Of a DNA stretch of 64,000 nucleotides, positions 1-8,601 are shown in pieces. The first letter of the stretch is position 1; every line of letters starts with the position of its first letter. This DNA is from a virus, in IMG/VR virus record IMGVR_UViG_3300035670_000078, positions 37,256 through 101,255 of that record; one strand, 5' to 3'. Under the pieces are notes generated by a model. It was not told where the DNA came from. It worked only from the letters and a program-made list of their open reading frames with translations, and did no database searches. The translations under genes were made by a program, and so were the position numbers.

Positions 1-13
1 AGGAGGCGGGTCC

Positions 14-235
14 GTGTGGAAGCTAGAGGAACTTGGCGTAATCCTAGAGAAGTTGGCCTCGGCCGAAGGTGAAGAACCCGCGATGTCCATGCACCTCAGG
101 GACATCGCTTGCACGTACCTCGCTGCGCTGATCGAGCATCGCAAGCTGTGCCGATTCACCGAGGAGCTTATGAAGAAGCTCGACGAGTTTAAGAAATCCG
201 AATTATTGCAGGGTGATCCTCGTTGTGACGTGTAA
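14..235 (+). CDS. Small hypothetical protein
   Basis: The 73-residue product is not recognised. It starts at GTG, chosen because a perfect AGGAGG sits at bases 1-6, seven bases upstream. The sequence is mostly charged helix (Lys, Glu, Leu) with no membrane segment or metal motif. It lies upstream of the helicase gene in the same direction, with about 260 non-coding bases between, so it may belong to an early-gene group continuing to the left of the window. The ribosome site makes it a likely real gene; its function is unknown. Confidence 0.6.
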   Translation: MWKLEELGVILEKLASAEGEEPAMSMHLRDIACTYLAALIEHRKLCRFTEELMKKLDEFKKSELLQGDPRCDV

Positions 236-434
236 TCGCAACGCCTGACACCGTAAGGTCGGTCGGGTGCGGATGAACCGTAAAAGCCAGTGGCTGTCCC
301 TGCAGGGGTTCGTTGCCCCCATACACAGCAGCTACTCGCACTACACCGGCGGTCCGGCGTCGTTAGATCCCCTGCTTGAAGGGGGCCGGATACACAAATA
401 AGTAGACGCAAGAGCAATTCTTGCTGTACTAATA
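236..434 (+). other. Non-coding gap, hairpin-rich
   Basis: No convincing gene is present. The stretch is GC-rich with several short self-complementary pieces: AGCC/GGCT near 285-296, a CCCTGCAGGG palindrome near 298-307, and CCCC/GGGG around 370-386. It ends in a terminator. A small untranslated RNA is possible, but no tRNA or tmRNA fold could be built. Confidence 0.25.
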
Positions 435-476
435 AAGACGCCGCAGAGGTAAAAGACCTGCGGCGTCTTACTTTTT
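435..476 (+). terminator. Intrinsic terminator before the helicase gene
   Basis: A 12-base-pair perfect stem (435-446 with 458-469), an 11-base loop and a following T-rich stretch (ACTTTTT). It would stop plus-strand transcription from the first gene or from an RNA in the preceding gap. Confidence 0.7.
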
Positions 477-498
477 GTGTAAAAACCAAGGTGTGGCG

Positions 499-1872
499 AT
501 GTCATCGAAGCGCGGAGTGTCATTGACTGCTTGCCAACAAGCAGCGCTTGACTTGCTCAAAAGCGGAAAGAACGTGTTTCTGACCGGCGACGCAGGTACA
601 GGAAAGAGTACGTTGCTTGACGCCTGGAAGAGAAAGCTTAATCCGAAGCTCGTCGCTGTTACAGCGAGCACGGGTGTAGCTGCACTTCTTGTTGGCGGTC
701 GCACCGTGCACTCGTTCTTCAATATTGGTAAGGGTGAGGAGGACCTCAAAGACCTTCTCAGGAACCGATCCAATACCAGCCGAAGCGCTCAGGCCATCCG
801 GTCCATAAAGACCCTCGTTATCGACGAGGTCTCGATGATCGGCGCCTCGGTCTTCGATAAGATCGAGGCCATCGCGCGCCATGACCGAAAGTCGGACGAA
901 CCGTGGGGAGGTCTTCAGGTCGTTGTCGTCGGAGACGCTGGTCAGCTGCCTCCGGTCAACGACGACTGGTGCTTCATGTCCGAAGCGTGGAAGCGATCCA
1001 AGTTCTCGCCCGCGCTTCTTCGCACACAGGTGCGCACCGAGGACCGAGCGTTCGCTCAGATCCTCCGAGACGTGCGCAACGGGGACATCACCGACCGCGT
1101 GCGCGAGCTTCTCGTAGCCCACACCAACCCGGAGCCCGACGACTCATGGGTTCGATTGCTGCCGAGACGTGCAGACGTCGACCAGTGGAATAATCGCAAG
1201 CTTCACGCCCTAAGCTCACCCATCCAGAGCTACGCCGCAATCAAAGACGGGCACGAAGGGAGCCTCAAGTCCCTCGAGTCGGCCATGCCCGTCCCGATGA
1301 TGCTTCAGTTGGCCGAGGGGGCTTACGTCATGTTCCGGGTAAATCACCCGGAGGGACTGTGGGCTAACGGCACCACGGGCTACGTCGAGAAGCTCACCCC
1401 CTCGTCGGTGACAATTCGCCTCGCCGACGCGAACGGCAGGAAAAGCGACATCGTCTGCGGCGTCACCCGGCACTCATTTAACCTGAAAGGGTGGGACGGA
1501 AGTGTGCTGGCCGAGATCCGGCAATTTCCCGTGCAGCTAGCGTGGGCGGTGACCATTCACAAGAGCCAGGGCGCTACCCTCGAGAGGGCCGCCGTCGATC
1601 TGGCTGGGCTCTGGGAGCCGGGTCAGGCTTACGTGGCGCTATCCCGTCTCCGCAGGCCGGAAGGGCTCGCTGTACTGCGCTGGACCGAAAGCTCCATCGT
1701 GGCCGACGCTGACGTAAAAGCCCTCTACGCCGTCATCGAGAAGTTGCACGACAAGAGGGCTTCCAAGAAGACTGAGGCTTCTCAGGAAGCCGTGCTGTCT
1801 TTCCCAGCATTCGACGACGCTTTCAAAATTCCTGACCTCGGACTGTCCGTCCGAGTGAAGAACGTCGTCTAG
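499..1872 (+). CDS. Pif1/RecD-like SF1 DNA helicase (Dda-type)
   Basis: ATP-driven 5'-3' type helicase of superfamily 1B, 457 residues. Visible motifs: Walker A GDAGTGKS (residues 30-37), Walker B IDEVSM (about 108-113), motif III VGDAGQLPPV (about 144-153), and near the C-terminus TIHKSQG followed by YVALSR, the pattern of Pif1, RecD2 and T4 Dda. ATG at 499 is preferred over an upstream in-frame TTG because an AAGGTG ribosome site lies five bases before it and the extra residues look non-coding. A likely role is fork restart or removal of proteins ahead of the fork. It converges with the next minus-strand gene, sharing four bases at the stop codons. Confidence 0.88.
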   Translation: MSSKRGVSLTACQQAALDLLKSGKNVFLTGDAGTGKSTLLDAWKRKLNPKLVAVTASTGVAALLVGGRTVHSFFNIGKGEEDLKDLLRNRSNTSRSAQAIRSIKTLVIDEVSMIGASVFDKIEAIARHDRKSDEPWGGLQVVVVGDAGQLPPVNDDWCFMSEAWKRSKFSPALLRTQVRTEDRAFAQILRDVRNGDITDRVRELLVAHTNPEPDDSWVRLLPRRADVDQWNNRKLHALSSPIQSYAAIKDGHEGSLKSLESAMPVPMMLQLAEGAYVMFRVNHPEGLWANGTTGYVEKLTPSSVTIRLADANGRKSDIVCGVTRHSFNLKGWDGSVLAEIRQFPVQLAWAVTIHKSQGATLERAAVDLAGLWEPGQAYVALSRLRRPEGLAVLRWTESSIVADADVKALYAVIEKLHDKRASKKTEASQEAVLSFPAFDDAFKIPDLGLSVRVKNVV

Positions 1873-2627
1873 TGATTTTTCAGCTTAGTGTCGTCGCGTC
1901 CGAACTTAGCGAGGACGCCGGCGGCTTCAGTCTTCTCAACGTCTATGACGTTAGGTAGAGACGGAAGTGCTGGGAGCTTCCCGGCGTCCTTGAGCGAGAG
2001 GAGTGTGGTCATGATGCCGCTGATACGCTCCTCAGGGGTGCGCCCGTCGACAATCTTGACGGTGGCGTCAGCATCACCGAGGAATTTCCTCTCGATGGTC
2101 TGCGCTTTCTCCATCGCCTTCGTCAGCATATCCATGTTGGTCACCGCCCAGGTGATGACCTGCTGCATACGAGACAACGGCACCTCTTCATCGTTCATCA
2201 TCTCTTCGATGAGGGCGTTGATCTTCTTCTGCAGCTTCGGGAATACGGTGCTAAGCTGGAGCATCTGAGAGGCGAACGCGTCGACGGTCACCATGATGGA
2301 CCGCGCCGCCATTCCTTCGATGGCCCTCTGCTGAGCCGCATCATCCTGCGCAGCGTTCAGCATCTCAGCCTGCTTCTGCATCAGCGACTTAGTCGCCTTG
2401 GCTCGAGCAGCTCGAGCGGCAAAGACCTGCCGCTCGAACATATCCTTGATCGCCGGCATCGGCGGATCGGTGGGAATCTCAGAAGGCCATCCGGTAAGCC
2501 ACGCACGCTTGGCAATCGTCGGCACGGTGTTGGCCAAGCGCGCGGCCTGGGAATAATCGTTCTTCCCGATGATACGGAACGCCTTCACCAGCTCATCGTA
2601 GGTTTTGGGGGTGGGGCGCAGTCGCAT
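1869..2627 (-). CDS. Helix-turn-helix protein with long coiled coil; possible small terminase subunit
   Basis: 252 residues. Residues 8-45 resemble a helix-turn-helix (NDYSQAARLANTVPTIAKRA); the remainder is mostly Ala/Gln/Met-rich helix. A DNA-binding N-terminus followed by an oligomerising helical region is the architecture of phage small terminase subunits, but no family signature was recognised and no large terminase gene lies beside it. It follows gene 2630-3232 by two bases, so the two are probably co-translated. The small-terminase idea is inference. Confidence 0.6.
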   Translation of the reverse strand: MRLRPTPKTYDELVKAFRIIGKNDYSQAARLANTVPTIAKRAWLTGWPSEIPTDPPMPAIKDMFERQVFAARAARAKATKSLMQKQAEMLNAAQDDAAQQRAIEGMAARSIMVTVDAFASQMLQLSTVFPKLQKKINALIEEMMNDEEVPLSRMQQVITWAVTNMDMLTKAMEKAQTIERKFLGDADATVKIVDGRTPEERISGIMTTLLSLKDAGKLPALPSLPNVIDVEKTEAAGVLAKFGRDDTKLKNH

Positions 2628-2629
2628 AA

Positions 2630-3232
2630 TCAGCTCCAGCGGTTGCTACGGGATTTCTTCGGCTCGTCCTTACGAAGCATCTTCTCGAGGTCGGCCACGC
2701 GCTTGGCAACGTGCTTTCCCTTGAGCGTCTCCATGGCATGACCGACCTTGGCGTAGTACGTCAAGTCAGACTTCACTTCGCCCGGTCTGAGGTCTTGGCA
2801 GCGCTTGAAGCCTTTGTCGATCAGGTCGGGATCGGGCTCCACCTCGATCTTAGGCACAGCCGCACCGAGGCTCGCCACATAGGCGCTGATCTTCCAACGA
2901 GTCAGAGTGATCGAATGGTAGTTCAGGGCGTCCGCGATGACATTGACAGGGTAGCCAAGCTCGGCGAGTGCGAGAGCATGAACCCGCTCCCCATCGTGCG
3001 TACGAAGGTGACCGAAGAACACCGTCCGGCGCTTGATGTGGTCCTTCATGTCGAGGATATTGCGGCACTTATCGACGAGACGCTCGGGGAGCTGCGACTC
3101 GCTTCGATTATGCTGCCTGTGTGTCGGGGCGAACGTGACTTTCTTCGCCTCACCGAGAATCGAGATGACCTCCTCGGTTAGCTCAGGACCGAACACGTCG
3201 ACTGCGATGAGGTAGGACCGCTGCTTTTCCAT
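2630..3232 (-). CDS. Hypothetical DNA-binding protein (helix-turn-helix)
   Basis: 200 residues. A central segment (about residues 88-115) contains ALAELGYPVNVIADALNYHS followed by TRWK, the shape of a helix-turn-helix of the kind that scans for a recognition sequence. The C-terminus is Lys/Arg-rich, suiting nucleic-acid contact. ATG at 3232 has AGGAG nine bases upstream. It is separated from the preceding AT-hook gene by a strong hairpin, so it may have its own promoter or depend on read-through. Function unknown. Confidence 0.6.
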   Translation of the reverse strand: MEKQRSYLIAVDVFGPELTEEVISILGEAKKVTFAPTHRQHNRSESQLPERLVDKCRNILDMKDHIKRRTVFFGHLRTHDGERVHALALAELGYPVNVIADALNYHSITLTRWKISAYVASLGAAVPKIEVEPDPDLIDKGFKRCQDLRPGEVKSDLTYYAKVGHAMETLKGKHVAKRVADLEKMLRKDEPKKSRSNRWS

Positions 3233-3246
3233 GAATCACTCCTAAC

Positions 3247-3277
3247 AAAAACGGCCAGCACTGAGGCTGGCCGTTTT
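3247..3277 (-). terminator. Strong A/T-flanked hairpin terminator
   Basis: A 12-base-pair stem AAAACGGCCAGC (3248-3259) with GCTGGCCGTTTT (3266-3277) and a six-base loop. With A-runs on one side and T-runs on the other it can act in both directions. On the minus strand it follows the AT-hook gene. Confidence 0.85.
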
Positions 3278-3300
3278 CACGCCGGCGGCGAGGTTAAAGC

Positions 3301-3780
3301 TCAGGAGGGCTCGGCGTAGACGCCGTCCTTACCGAACTTACCACCGCGATCCAGCGTCGCAATGAAGGCCGCAACGGCCCCCTTGGGATGCCCGATGCCA
3401 ACAAGCTGCGAACCGAGCTGATCGCGCGTGACCTTGCCCTGAGCACTGAGCGTCTTGAGGACGTCAGCCATCTTGGGGCGATCAGACGACGCGGCAGCGC
3501 TGGCGGCCTTCTGCTCGGCGGTGAGCGGCTTACGGCCGCGCTTCTTCGGCGCCTCGTCAGAAGTTGCGACAACAGCGGCCTCAACGGCCTCGGCCTTGGT
3601 GGCGGGCTTAACAACGCCGGGCTTGCGACCCCGACGCTGCTTCTCCGCAACAACCTCCTGCGGCTGCTGCGAAGCGAACTGGAGGGCGCTCACGACCTGA
3701 GCGATGGAGGTCGTGGGAACGTTCACCTTCCAGTCATTGGTGGAGACGATAGTGAATCCGTTAACGTTCTTGATCTGCAC
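3301..3780 (-). CDS. AT-hook DNA-binding protein
   Basis: 159 residues with two AT-hook-like motifs, RRGRKPG (about residues 49-55) and KKRGRKPL (about 79-86), in a low-complexity Ala/Lys/Glu linker. The C-terminal 55 residues look like a small winged-helix-type domain ending in a hairpin (GGKFGKDGVY). AT hooks bind the minor groove of A/T-rich DNA, so a chromatin-like or regulatory role is plausible. GTG start with GAAGGAAC upstream. It is followed by a strong terminator, so it may be made as a single-gene message. No enzymatic motif is visible. Confidence 0.7.
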   Translation of the reverse strand: MQIKNVNGFTIVSTNDWKVNVPTTSIAQVVSALQFASQQPQEVVAEKQRRGRKPGVVKPATKAEAVEAAVVATSDEAPKKRGRKPLTAEQKAASAAASSDRPKMADVLKTLSAQGKVTRDQLGSQLVGIGHPKGAVAAFIATLDRGGKFGKDGVYAEPS

Positions 3781-3890
3781 AGTGGGTTCCTTCGGCGTGT
3801 AAAAAGCCGTTCTTGGATTAGGTTAAGGCGTTCGCCTTGTTCCTGCTGCGGAAAATGCGACTGATAGCGTGTTCAGTCAATAGAAAATCA

Positions 3891-5432
3891 CTAAAACGAC
3901 ATGCGAATGCCGTCCAAACTTTCTACGAGAGCCGGGTTGTGCGTGATGACAATCACTGGACGGGTCTGCCCGATCCTAGACAATAGATCGCAAGCGGCCT
4001 GCACACCGTCGGTATCGAGGGCGTCAAACGCCTCATCGAAAACCAACGTACCCTTTGAGCGGGACAGGGAGGCCAGGGCGAGGAGCAGGGAAAGATCAAC
4101 GCGACGGCGCTGCCCACCTGACAAAGCCTTGTACCCCTGACCACCGCCGTACCCGTCGATCTGGATCTCGATCTTGTCTTGGATCTTCCCGTTGCCGAGT
4201 TCTGTCTGAGCAGACAGACCGAGCTTCACCCCGGTGCACAACCAGCCAAGGTAGGTGTTGGCAAGCTCCTCAAGAGAGGACAGTGCCTTCGACAAAATAC
4301 GGGAGCGCACACCGCGCACGCCGAGGACCCTAATGGTGTGCTCGAGAACGGTCGCCTCGTCGGTCACGAACTCGAGGTCGAAGTTCAGGACGTTGATAGC
4401 CTCCTGCTCGACCTTGAACTGCTCACGAAGCTCGGCCAGCTTCTTACGGACACTCTCAGTCTGGGCGGACGTGGCCTTGGCGATCGTCGCCTGCAGCTCC
4501 CTCAGGCGCGCGTCTAGCTCCTCGACCTCCTTATTGGCTTCGAGCATCTCCGTGCGGCACTCGTCCTCAATGCGAACGAGCGTGTCTGAGGCTGCCTTGA
4601 GGTCGTCGTCCTGTTTCTTCAACAGGTCAGCAGGGATCGGCTGCTGGCAGGCATAGCAGGTGCCGTTCGTGTGCTTCAGCTTCGCCGTCGAGAGGAGACT
4701 GACCTGAGCCTTCGACTGGCTGATCTTCAGTAGCAGGTCATTATTTCTACGGCTGAGTTCAGTGCGGCGGCTCATCCTCTCAGAGACCTCTGCTTTGACG
4801 GCATCGAGGTCAACGTCGGCGTCGATGCCGCTCTTGGCGAGGATGTCCTTGAGGCTGATCGCCTGATGCTTCAAAGACTCGATCTTCTGCTGCGCGACGG
4901 CGATGTCGGTCCGCACACCGTTCATCCGAACCTGCACAGCCTGAAGCTCCTTCTTCGCATGGCTGGCGGCGTCATCGAAGACGGCGACGCCGATGAGCTT
5001 CTCGAGCAGACGCTTTCGCTCGGCGTCGGTCGCCCCAGAGAAAAGGGCGGCGTCGGAGCTTGAGAAGACATGCGTCCGCCTCCACGTCAGGAGGTCACCG
5101 ATCTCGACTTCGAGAGCGTCTTGTGCTTTGGTGTTCGTCTCGAATACGACCGGCGGCTTGCCGGTGTAGTTCCAGGTGAGCTTCTGGGATCGTTGAGATC
5201 CGCGAGTGACCTCCAGCTTGTCGGTCACGAGTCGGACCTCGCACCTCGTAGTCGTGGGCGCCGCGTCGCGTAGAGTCTTGCCCCAAGCTGCCCATGCAGG
5301 TGCTTCTAGACACCTTACAGTCTTTCCTGTACCATTCTTACCTGTGACGGTAACAATTCCTGTCTCCGGGAACTCAACCGAGGTCTCCGGGAAGTCAGCG
5401 AATCCTCTAAACCAGACCTTTTTTATAAGCAT
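3891..5432 (-). CDS. SbcC/Rad50-like ATPase (T4 gp46-like recombination nuclease subunit)
   Basis: 513 residues, about the length of T4 gp46. Walker A GKNGTGKT (31-38), a coiled coil split by the zinc hook CYAC (C259, C262), the ABC signature LSGGQRRR and Walker B LVFDEAFDALD near the C-terminus. This is the ATPase that works with an Mre11/SbcD nuclease to process DNA ends. Two in-frame ATGs exist; 5432 is preferred because AAGGA lies about nine bases upstream. Its expected partner is nine kilobases away on the other strand (14282-15334). The start overlaps the divergent gene's first codon by two bases. Confidence 0.9.
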   Translation of the reverse strand: MLIKKVWFRGFADFPETSVEFPETGIVTVTGKNGTGKTVRCLEAPAWAAWGKTLRDAAPTTTRCEVRLVTDKLEVTRGSQRSQKLTWNYTGKPPVVFETNTKAQDALEVEIGDLLTWRRTHVFSSSDAALFSGATDAERKRLLEKLIGVAVFDDAASHAKKELQAVQVRMNGVRTDIAVAQQKIESLKHQAISLKDILAKSGIDADVDLDAVKAEVSERMSRRTELSRRNNDLLLKISQSKAQVSLLSTAKLKHTNGTCYACQQPIPADLLKKQDDDLKAASDTLVRIEDECRTEMLEANKEVEELDARLRELQATIAKATSAQTESVRKKLAELREQFKVEQEAINVLNFDLEFVTDEATVLEHTIRVLGVRGVRSRILSKALSSLEELANTYLGWLCTGVKLGLSAQTELGNGKIQDKIEIQIDGYGGGQGYKALSGGQRRRVDLSLLLALASLSRSKGTLVFDEAFDALDTDGVQAACDLLSRIGQTRPVIVITHNPALVESLDGIRMSF

Positions 5433-6267
5433 GAACTTTGAATCCTTCTTCGGCATCAGCCCCGTGCGTGAAGGCCGAGCAACAACTTATACTGTAAATG
5501 TAGCTTTGGCTACAGGAACAGACCCCTACAAAGAGATAGCTGCGCTTAGCGTGAAGCTGCCTCCTTTGCCAAGCATTCCTGCTCAAGCTAAGGCCTGGTC
5601 CGGCGTCGCTCACCTACTTGAGATTTGGCAGCAAGCGGCCAAGTGGACCAACGTTCCAGAGGACAAACGGAAGAAGGCCGAGTGGGTGTGGAAGAACAGC
5701 CTCAAGCGAGAGAACACGCAGGCTGCCATGCTTGAGGCCGTCGAGCAGCTTCACAAGCTAAGGGAGGAGGGCAGCCAGCTCTGTCCCCTTCTATGGGCGT
5801 GGTGGAGAACCAACCAGCTCCTCGAAGAGGGAAAGAGCGGTCTCGAGTTCCTCTCGGTATGGTCGGCGGCCGCACTCAAGTCGCCGAAGGTGCGACGCTG
5901 GTTCTATCAAGAGGTGGACCAGGAGAACATCCTACGTCGTCAAGTGTGGCCGGACTCGGTGTCAACTCTACTTGACATAGTAAAAACATTTGAAGCTGAG
6001 GCTAAAAGACTGTCAGATCAAGCTGCGCATAAGCAACTTTGGTTAGAAAAGTACAGTCAACCTTACAAAGATACGCTTGAGTCAGCTCAGTTCATACAAA
6101 AGTCGGCTCAAAACCGTGTCAATGAGCGTGCTGCGCGGTACGATCTTGGTGTTTGGTTGTCAGCTAATCTTGTTGAGTATCTTGGTCTTGCAGGAACTAG
6201 CTCTAGCGTTGTTCAAAAGAGCTTGCAGTCCAGCACCCGGCTGCGTAAGACATCAAAGCGTCGCTGA
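5431..6267 (+). CDS. Hypothetical helical protein
   Basis: About 278 residues, not recognised; rich in Trp, Lys, Glu and Ala and predicted mostly helical. The start is uncertain. ATG at 5431 has no good ribosome site and overlaps the divergent SbcC start; GTG at 5464 or 5551 are alternatives. The coding character is clear from about 5550 onward. Around 5970-6250 base composition falls (24 of 60 G+C at 6001-6060, against 37 of 60 at 5821-5880). It leads the replication block, 26 bases before the helicase gene, so a helicase-loading or replication-accessory role is possible but unproven. Confidence 0.6.
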   Translation: MNFESFFGISPVREGRATTYTVNVALATGTDPYKEIAALSVKLPPLPSIPAQAKAWSGVAHLLEIWQQAAKWTNVPEDKRKKAEWVWKNSLKRENTQAAMLEAVEQLHKLREEGSQLCPLLWAWWRTNQLLEEGKSGLEFLSVWSAAALKSPKVRRWFYQEVDQENILRRQVWPDSVSTLLDIVKTFEAEAKRLSDQAAHKQLWLEKYSQPYKDTLESAQFIQKSAQNRVNERAARYDLGVWLSANLVEYLGLAGTSSSVVQKSLQSSTRLRKTSKRR

Positions 6268-6293
6268 GCTTCAACCCAGTCAGGAGAGTCTGA

Positions 6294-7673
6294 GTGGACT
6301 CGTATAACTTTCATCCGCAATTCGAGCAGGCGGTTCTTTATTACCTTTGCTCGGAAAAGAAGTTCTTTCATCTGTACCACAAGTACATCCAAGCGGATCT
6401 ACTTCAGACAGAGTCGGCAAAGCTGGCCCTATCGGCCGCCAAGTCCATCTACAAGGACATCTCTGATGCCCCCGGCAGCACCACGATGGTTCTGCAGCGC
6501 GTCAAGAGTAAGGTCATCAGCGGCGACGTCACCGTTGACGCATACAATGAACTGTCGTTCTACCTCGACGACGTGCCGAACATTTCGGACTGGCGGGCGG
6601 TGGGGAGCGAACTGACCCCGACCTTGAAGGAATCGCTCCGTCACGCCGCCGTTCTCAAAGCCATCGAGTCCCGTCAGGGCAAGAAGTCGATGGCCGATAC
6701 TGCTGCTTACATGCAGGAGATCGAGAACATCGGTCAGTACGTCGAGGGCAAAGCGCCCCTGTCATTCGATGACATCGACGGCCGTGACGCCTTTTCCGCC
6801 CTCGAGGAAATGATCGACATCGGCCGTATGCGGACAGGTATCGACGAACTCGACCTGACCCTGGGCGGCGGACCGCCGTGCGGCACGCTCTCGGTATTCG
6901 TTGCTCGCCCCGGCGGCGGTAAGAGCATGTGCCTGTCGCAAATCGGCGCCCATGCGTTTGCGGCTGAGGGCAAGCAGGTAGCGCACGTCACCATTTCCGA
7001 GGTACCCGCCCATATCATCATGGCGCGTGTGCTCGCCCCGATTCTCGGCACCAAGATTTCGGACATCACGCGCGAGCCGCCTGAGGCTCGCAGGCTGTGG
7101 CAGGCTTATAAGCAAAGGGCAGACGCGAACCTCGGCGGCTACAAGACCTTCGAGTTCACGTCAAAGACGCCGGTCAGCCAGATCCGCGCTGAGGTGATGG
7201 GCTTCTACCAGAAGAACTTCAAGTCCAAGCCGGACGTCATCATCTTCGATTATCTCGGCCTGTCTTCGTCGCTCAAGGCACCGAAGGGCGCCAATTCCTA
7301 CACGCAGGGCGAATATATCACCGGCGAGCTGCTCGACTGGGCGCAGTCGGAAAAGGTCTGGATCTTCACCGCCGCGCAGAGCCAGCGCATGAAGGCCAAG
7401 GGTGGCAAGGCGATTATCGGCCTCGATGATATCGCCGACAGCTACCATATCGTCCGCATCGCCGACATCGTCATCACGATCAACACGGACGAGGACGAGC
7501 CCGGAGTTTTTCAGGGCAGCTTCCATTTCGCGAAGAACCGCTTCGGACCGTCGGGCGGAACGACCAGCCGAAATCCCGTCAACTGGGATACCGGCCTCGT
7601 CGCGCCGTCGTCGTTCTTCCAAGCCAAGGCCACCCGTTACTGGGCAGACCAGCAGCCCTACTTCGTGAACTAG
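6294..7673 (+). CDS. DnaB-like replicative DNA helicase
   Basis: 459 residues. RecA-fold core with Walker A ARPGGGKS (204-211), a glutamate-bearing strand HVTISE (231-236) and Walker B DVIIFDYLGL (D319). The N-terminal 150 residues are helical, as in DnaB and T4 gp41. It should form the hexameric ring unwinding DNA at the fork. GTG start at 6294, chosen for CAGGAGA seven bases upstream. It is directly followed by the primase gene one base after its stop, so helicase and primase are made together. Confidence 0.88.
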   Translation: MDSYNFHPQFEQAVLYYLCSEKKFFHLYHKYIQADLLQTESAKLALSAAKSIYKDISDAPGSTTMVLQRVKSKVISGDVTVDAYNELSFYLDDVPNISDWRAVGSELTPTLKESLRHAAVLKAIESRQGKKSMADTAAYMQEIENIGQYVEGKAPLSFDDIDGRDAFSALEEMIDIGRMRTGIDELDLTLGGGPPCGTLSVFVARPGGGKSMCLSQIGAHAFAAEGKQVAHVTISEVPAHIIMARVLAPILGTKISDITREPPEARRLWQAYKQRADANLGGYKTFEFTSKTPVSQIRAEVMGFYQKNFKSKPDVIIFDYLGLSSSLKAPKGANSYTQGEYITGELLDWAQSEKVWIFTAAQSQRMKAKGGKAIIGLDDIADSYHIVRIADIVITINTDEDEPGVFQGSFHFAKNRFGPSGGTTSRNPVNWDTGLVAPSSFFQAKATRYWADQQPYFVN

Positions 7674-7674
7674 C

Positions 7675-8568
7675 ATGTCGGGATATATTCGCGGCTCCTC
7701 CGAGGTACTCGAGGCGATCGCGGACATACGCCCCAGCCCATCAGGCTGGATTCGGGCGGTGTGTCCCTATTGCCTCGCGTCTGGACACGAAACCAACAAG
7801 AAGAAGCTCTCGGTCAGCCTTGAGACCGGGTTCTTTCAGTGCTGGCGCGCTGACTGCGGGGCGAAGGGATTTATCGAGGTCGATGAGAGGGCGCTGAAGA
7901 AATACAAGAAGGCACCGACCGAGGAGAAGCCGGACGACGGGCGCGTTCCTCTGCCTGCTGACTTCACCCCGCTGAACACGTTCAGCGATGCGATCTCGCT
8001 CAAGAAGTTCTACGCCTACCTCAAGACACGGTTCGTAAAGGACCAGACGATCGTCGAGGCAAACCTCGGGGCGTGCCTCGTTGGCGAGTACGCCAACAAG
8101 GTCGTCATCCCCGTCTATCATCGGGGAGAGGTGGCTGGGTTCACCTCACGATCAGTGGTGGGCAAGGATTTTATGAACCCACCGAAGTTCAAGCGAACGC
8201 ACTACATGCTCAACGGCGACGCCCTGCTCGAGGAGAGCACCGAGCCCGTGGTCATCGTAGAGGGGCCGTTTGACTGTCTGCGCCACTGGCCCTATGCCGT
8301 CGCCTGCTTTGGCAAGCCGACACACCACCATGAGAAATTGATCCGCGAGGCCAAGCGACCTGTGATAATTGGTCTCGACGCCGACGCCCAGATGGAGGGC
8401 TGGGGCCTCGCTATGAAGCTCGAACTTGAAGGCCGTGACGTCAGGTTCCTGAAAATTCGGCCGGGTACCGATCCGGGCAAAACCCCACACGAAGAATTCA
8501 TGGAATGGGCCTCGACAGCGCCGAGAGCTTCGTCTACTAATCCATCAACGTCTAGCATCCTGAAGTAA
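7675..8568 (+). CDS. DnaG-like DNA primase
   Basis: 297 residues. N-terminal zinc-binding domain with C30, C33, C56 and C61 (CPYC and CWRADC), then a Toprim domain with IVEGPFD (E196, D200) and GLDADAQ (D235, D237). It synthesises RNA primers on the lagging strand. Shorter than bacterial DnaG, with no C-terminal helicase-binding domain, which is usual for phage primases encoded next to their helicase. A perfect hairpin spans the 3' end, with the TAA stop inside its loop. Confidence 0.88.
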   Translation: MSGYIRGSSEVLEAIADIRPSPSGWIRAVCPYCLASGHETNKKKLSVSLETGFFQCWRADCGAKGFIEVDERALKKYKKAPTEEKPDDGRVPLPADFTPLNTFSDAISLKKFYAYLKTRFVKDQTIVEANLGACLVGEYANKVVIPVYHRGEVAGFTSRSVVGKDFMNPPKFKRTHYMLNGDALLEESTEPVVIVEGPFDCLRHWPYAVACFGKPTHHHEKLIREAKRPVIIGLDADAQMEGWGLAMKLELEGRDVRFLKIRPGTDPGKTPHEEFMEWASTAPRASSTNPSTSSILK

Positions 8569-8577
8569 TCAGGATGC
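8555..8577 (+). promoter_or_regulatory. Hairpin spanning the primase stop codon
   Basis: A nine-base-pair perfect stem GCATCCTGA/TCAGGATGC with a five-base loop whose last three bases are the primase TAA stop. No T-run follows, so it looks more like an mRNA-end or coupling element than an intrinsic terminator. Confidence 0.45.
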
Positions 8578-8601
8578 AGCCTTCCCACAAAAGGAATAAC
8601 T

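Noticed and set aside
236-434. Possible tRNA or tmRNA before the helicase gene
   Set aside because: A GGTTCG sequence and short hairpins occur, but no cloverleaf, acceptor stem or CCA end could be assembled.
3852-3880. Promoter for the AT-hook gene with TTGACT and a 17-base spacer
   Set aside because: The -10 position reads CATTTT, only three of six matches to consensus, so it was not annotated as a promoter.
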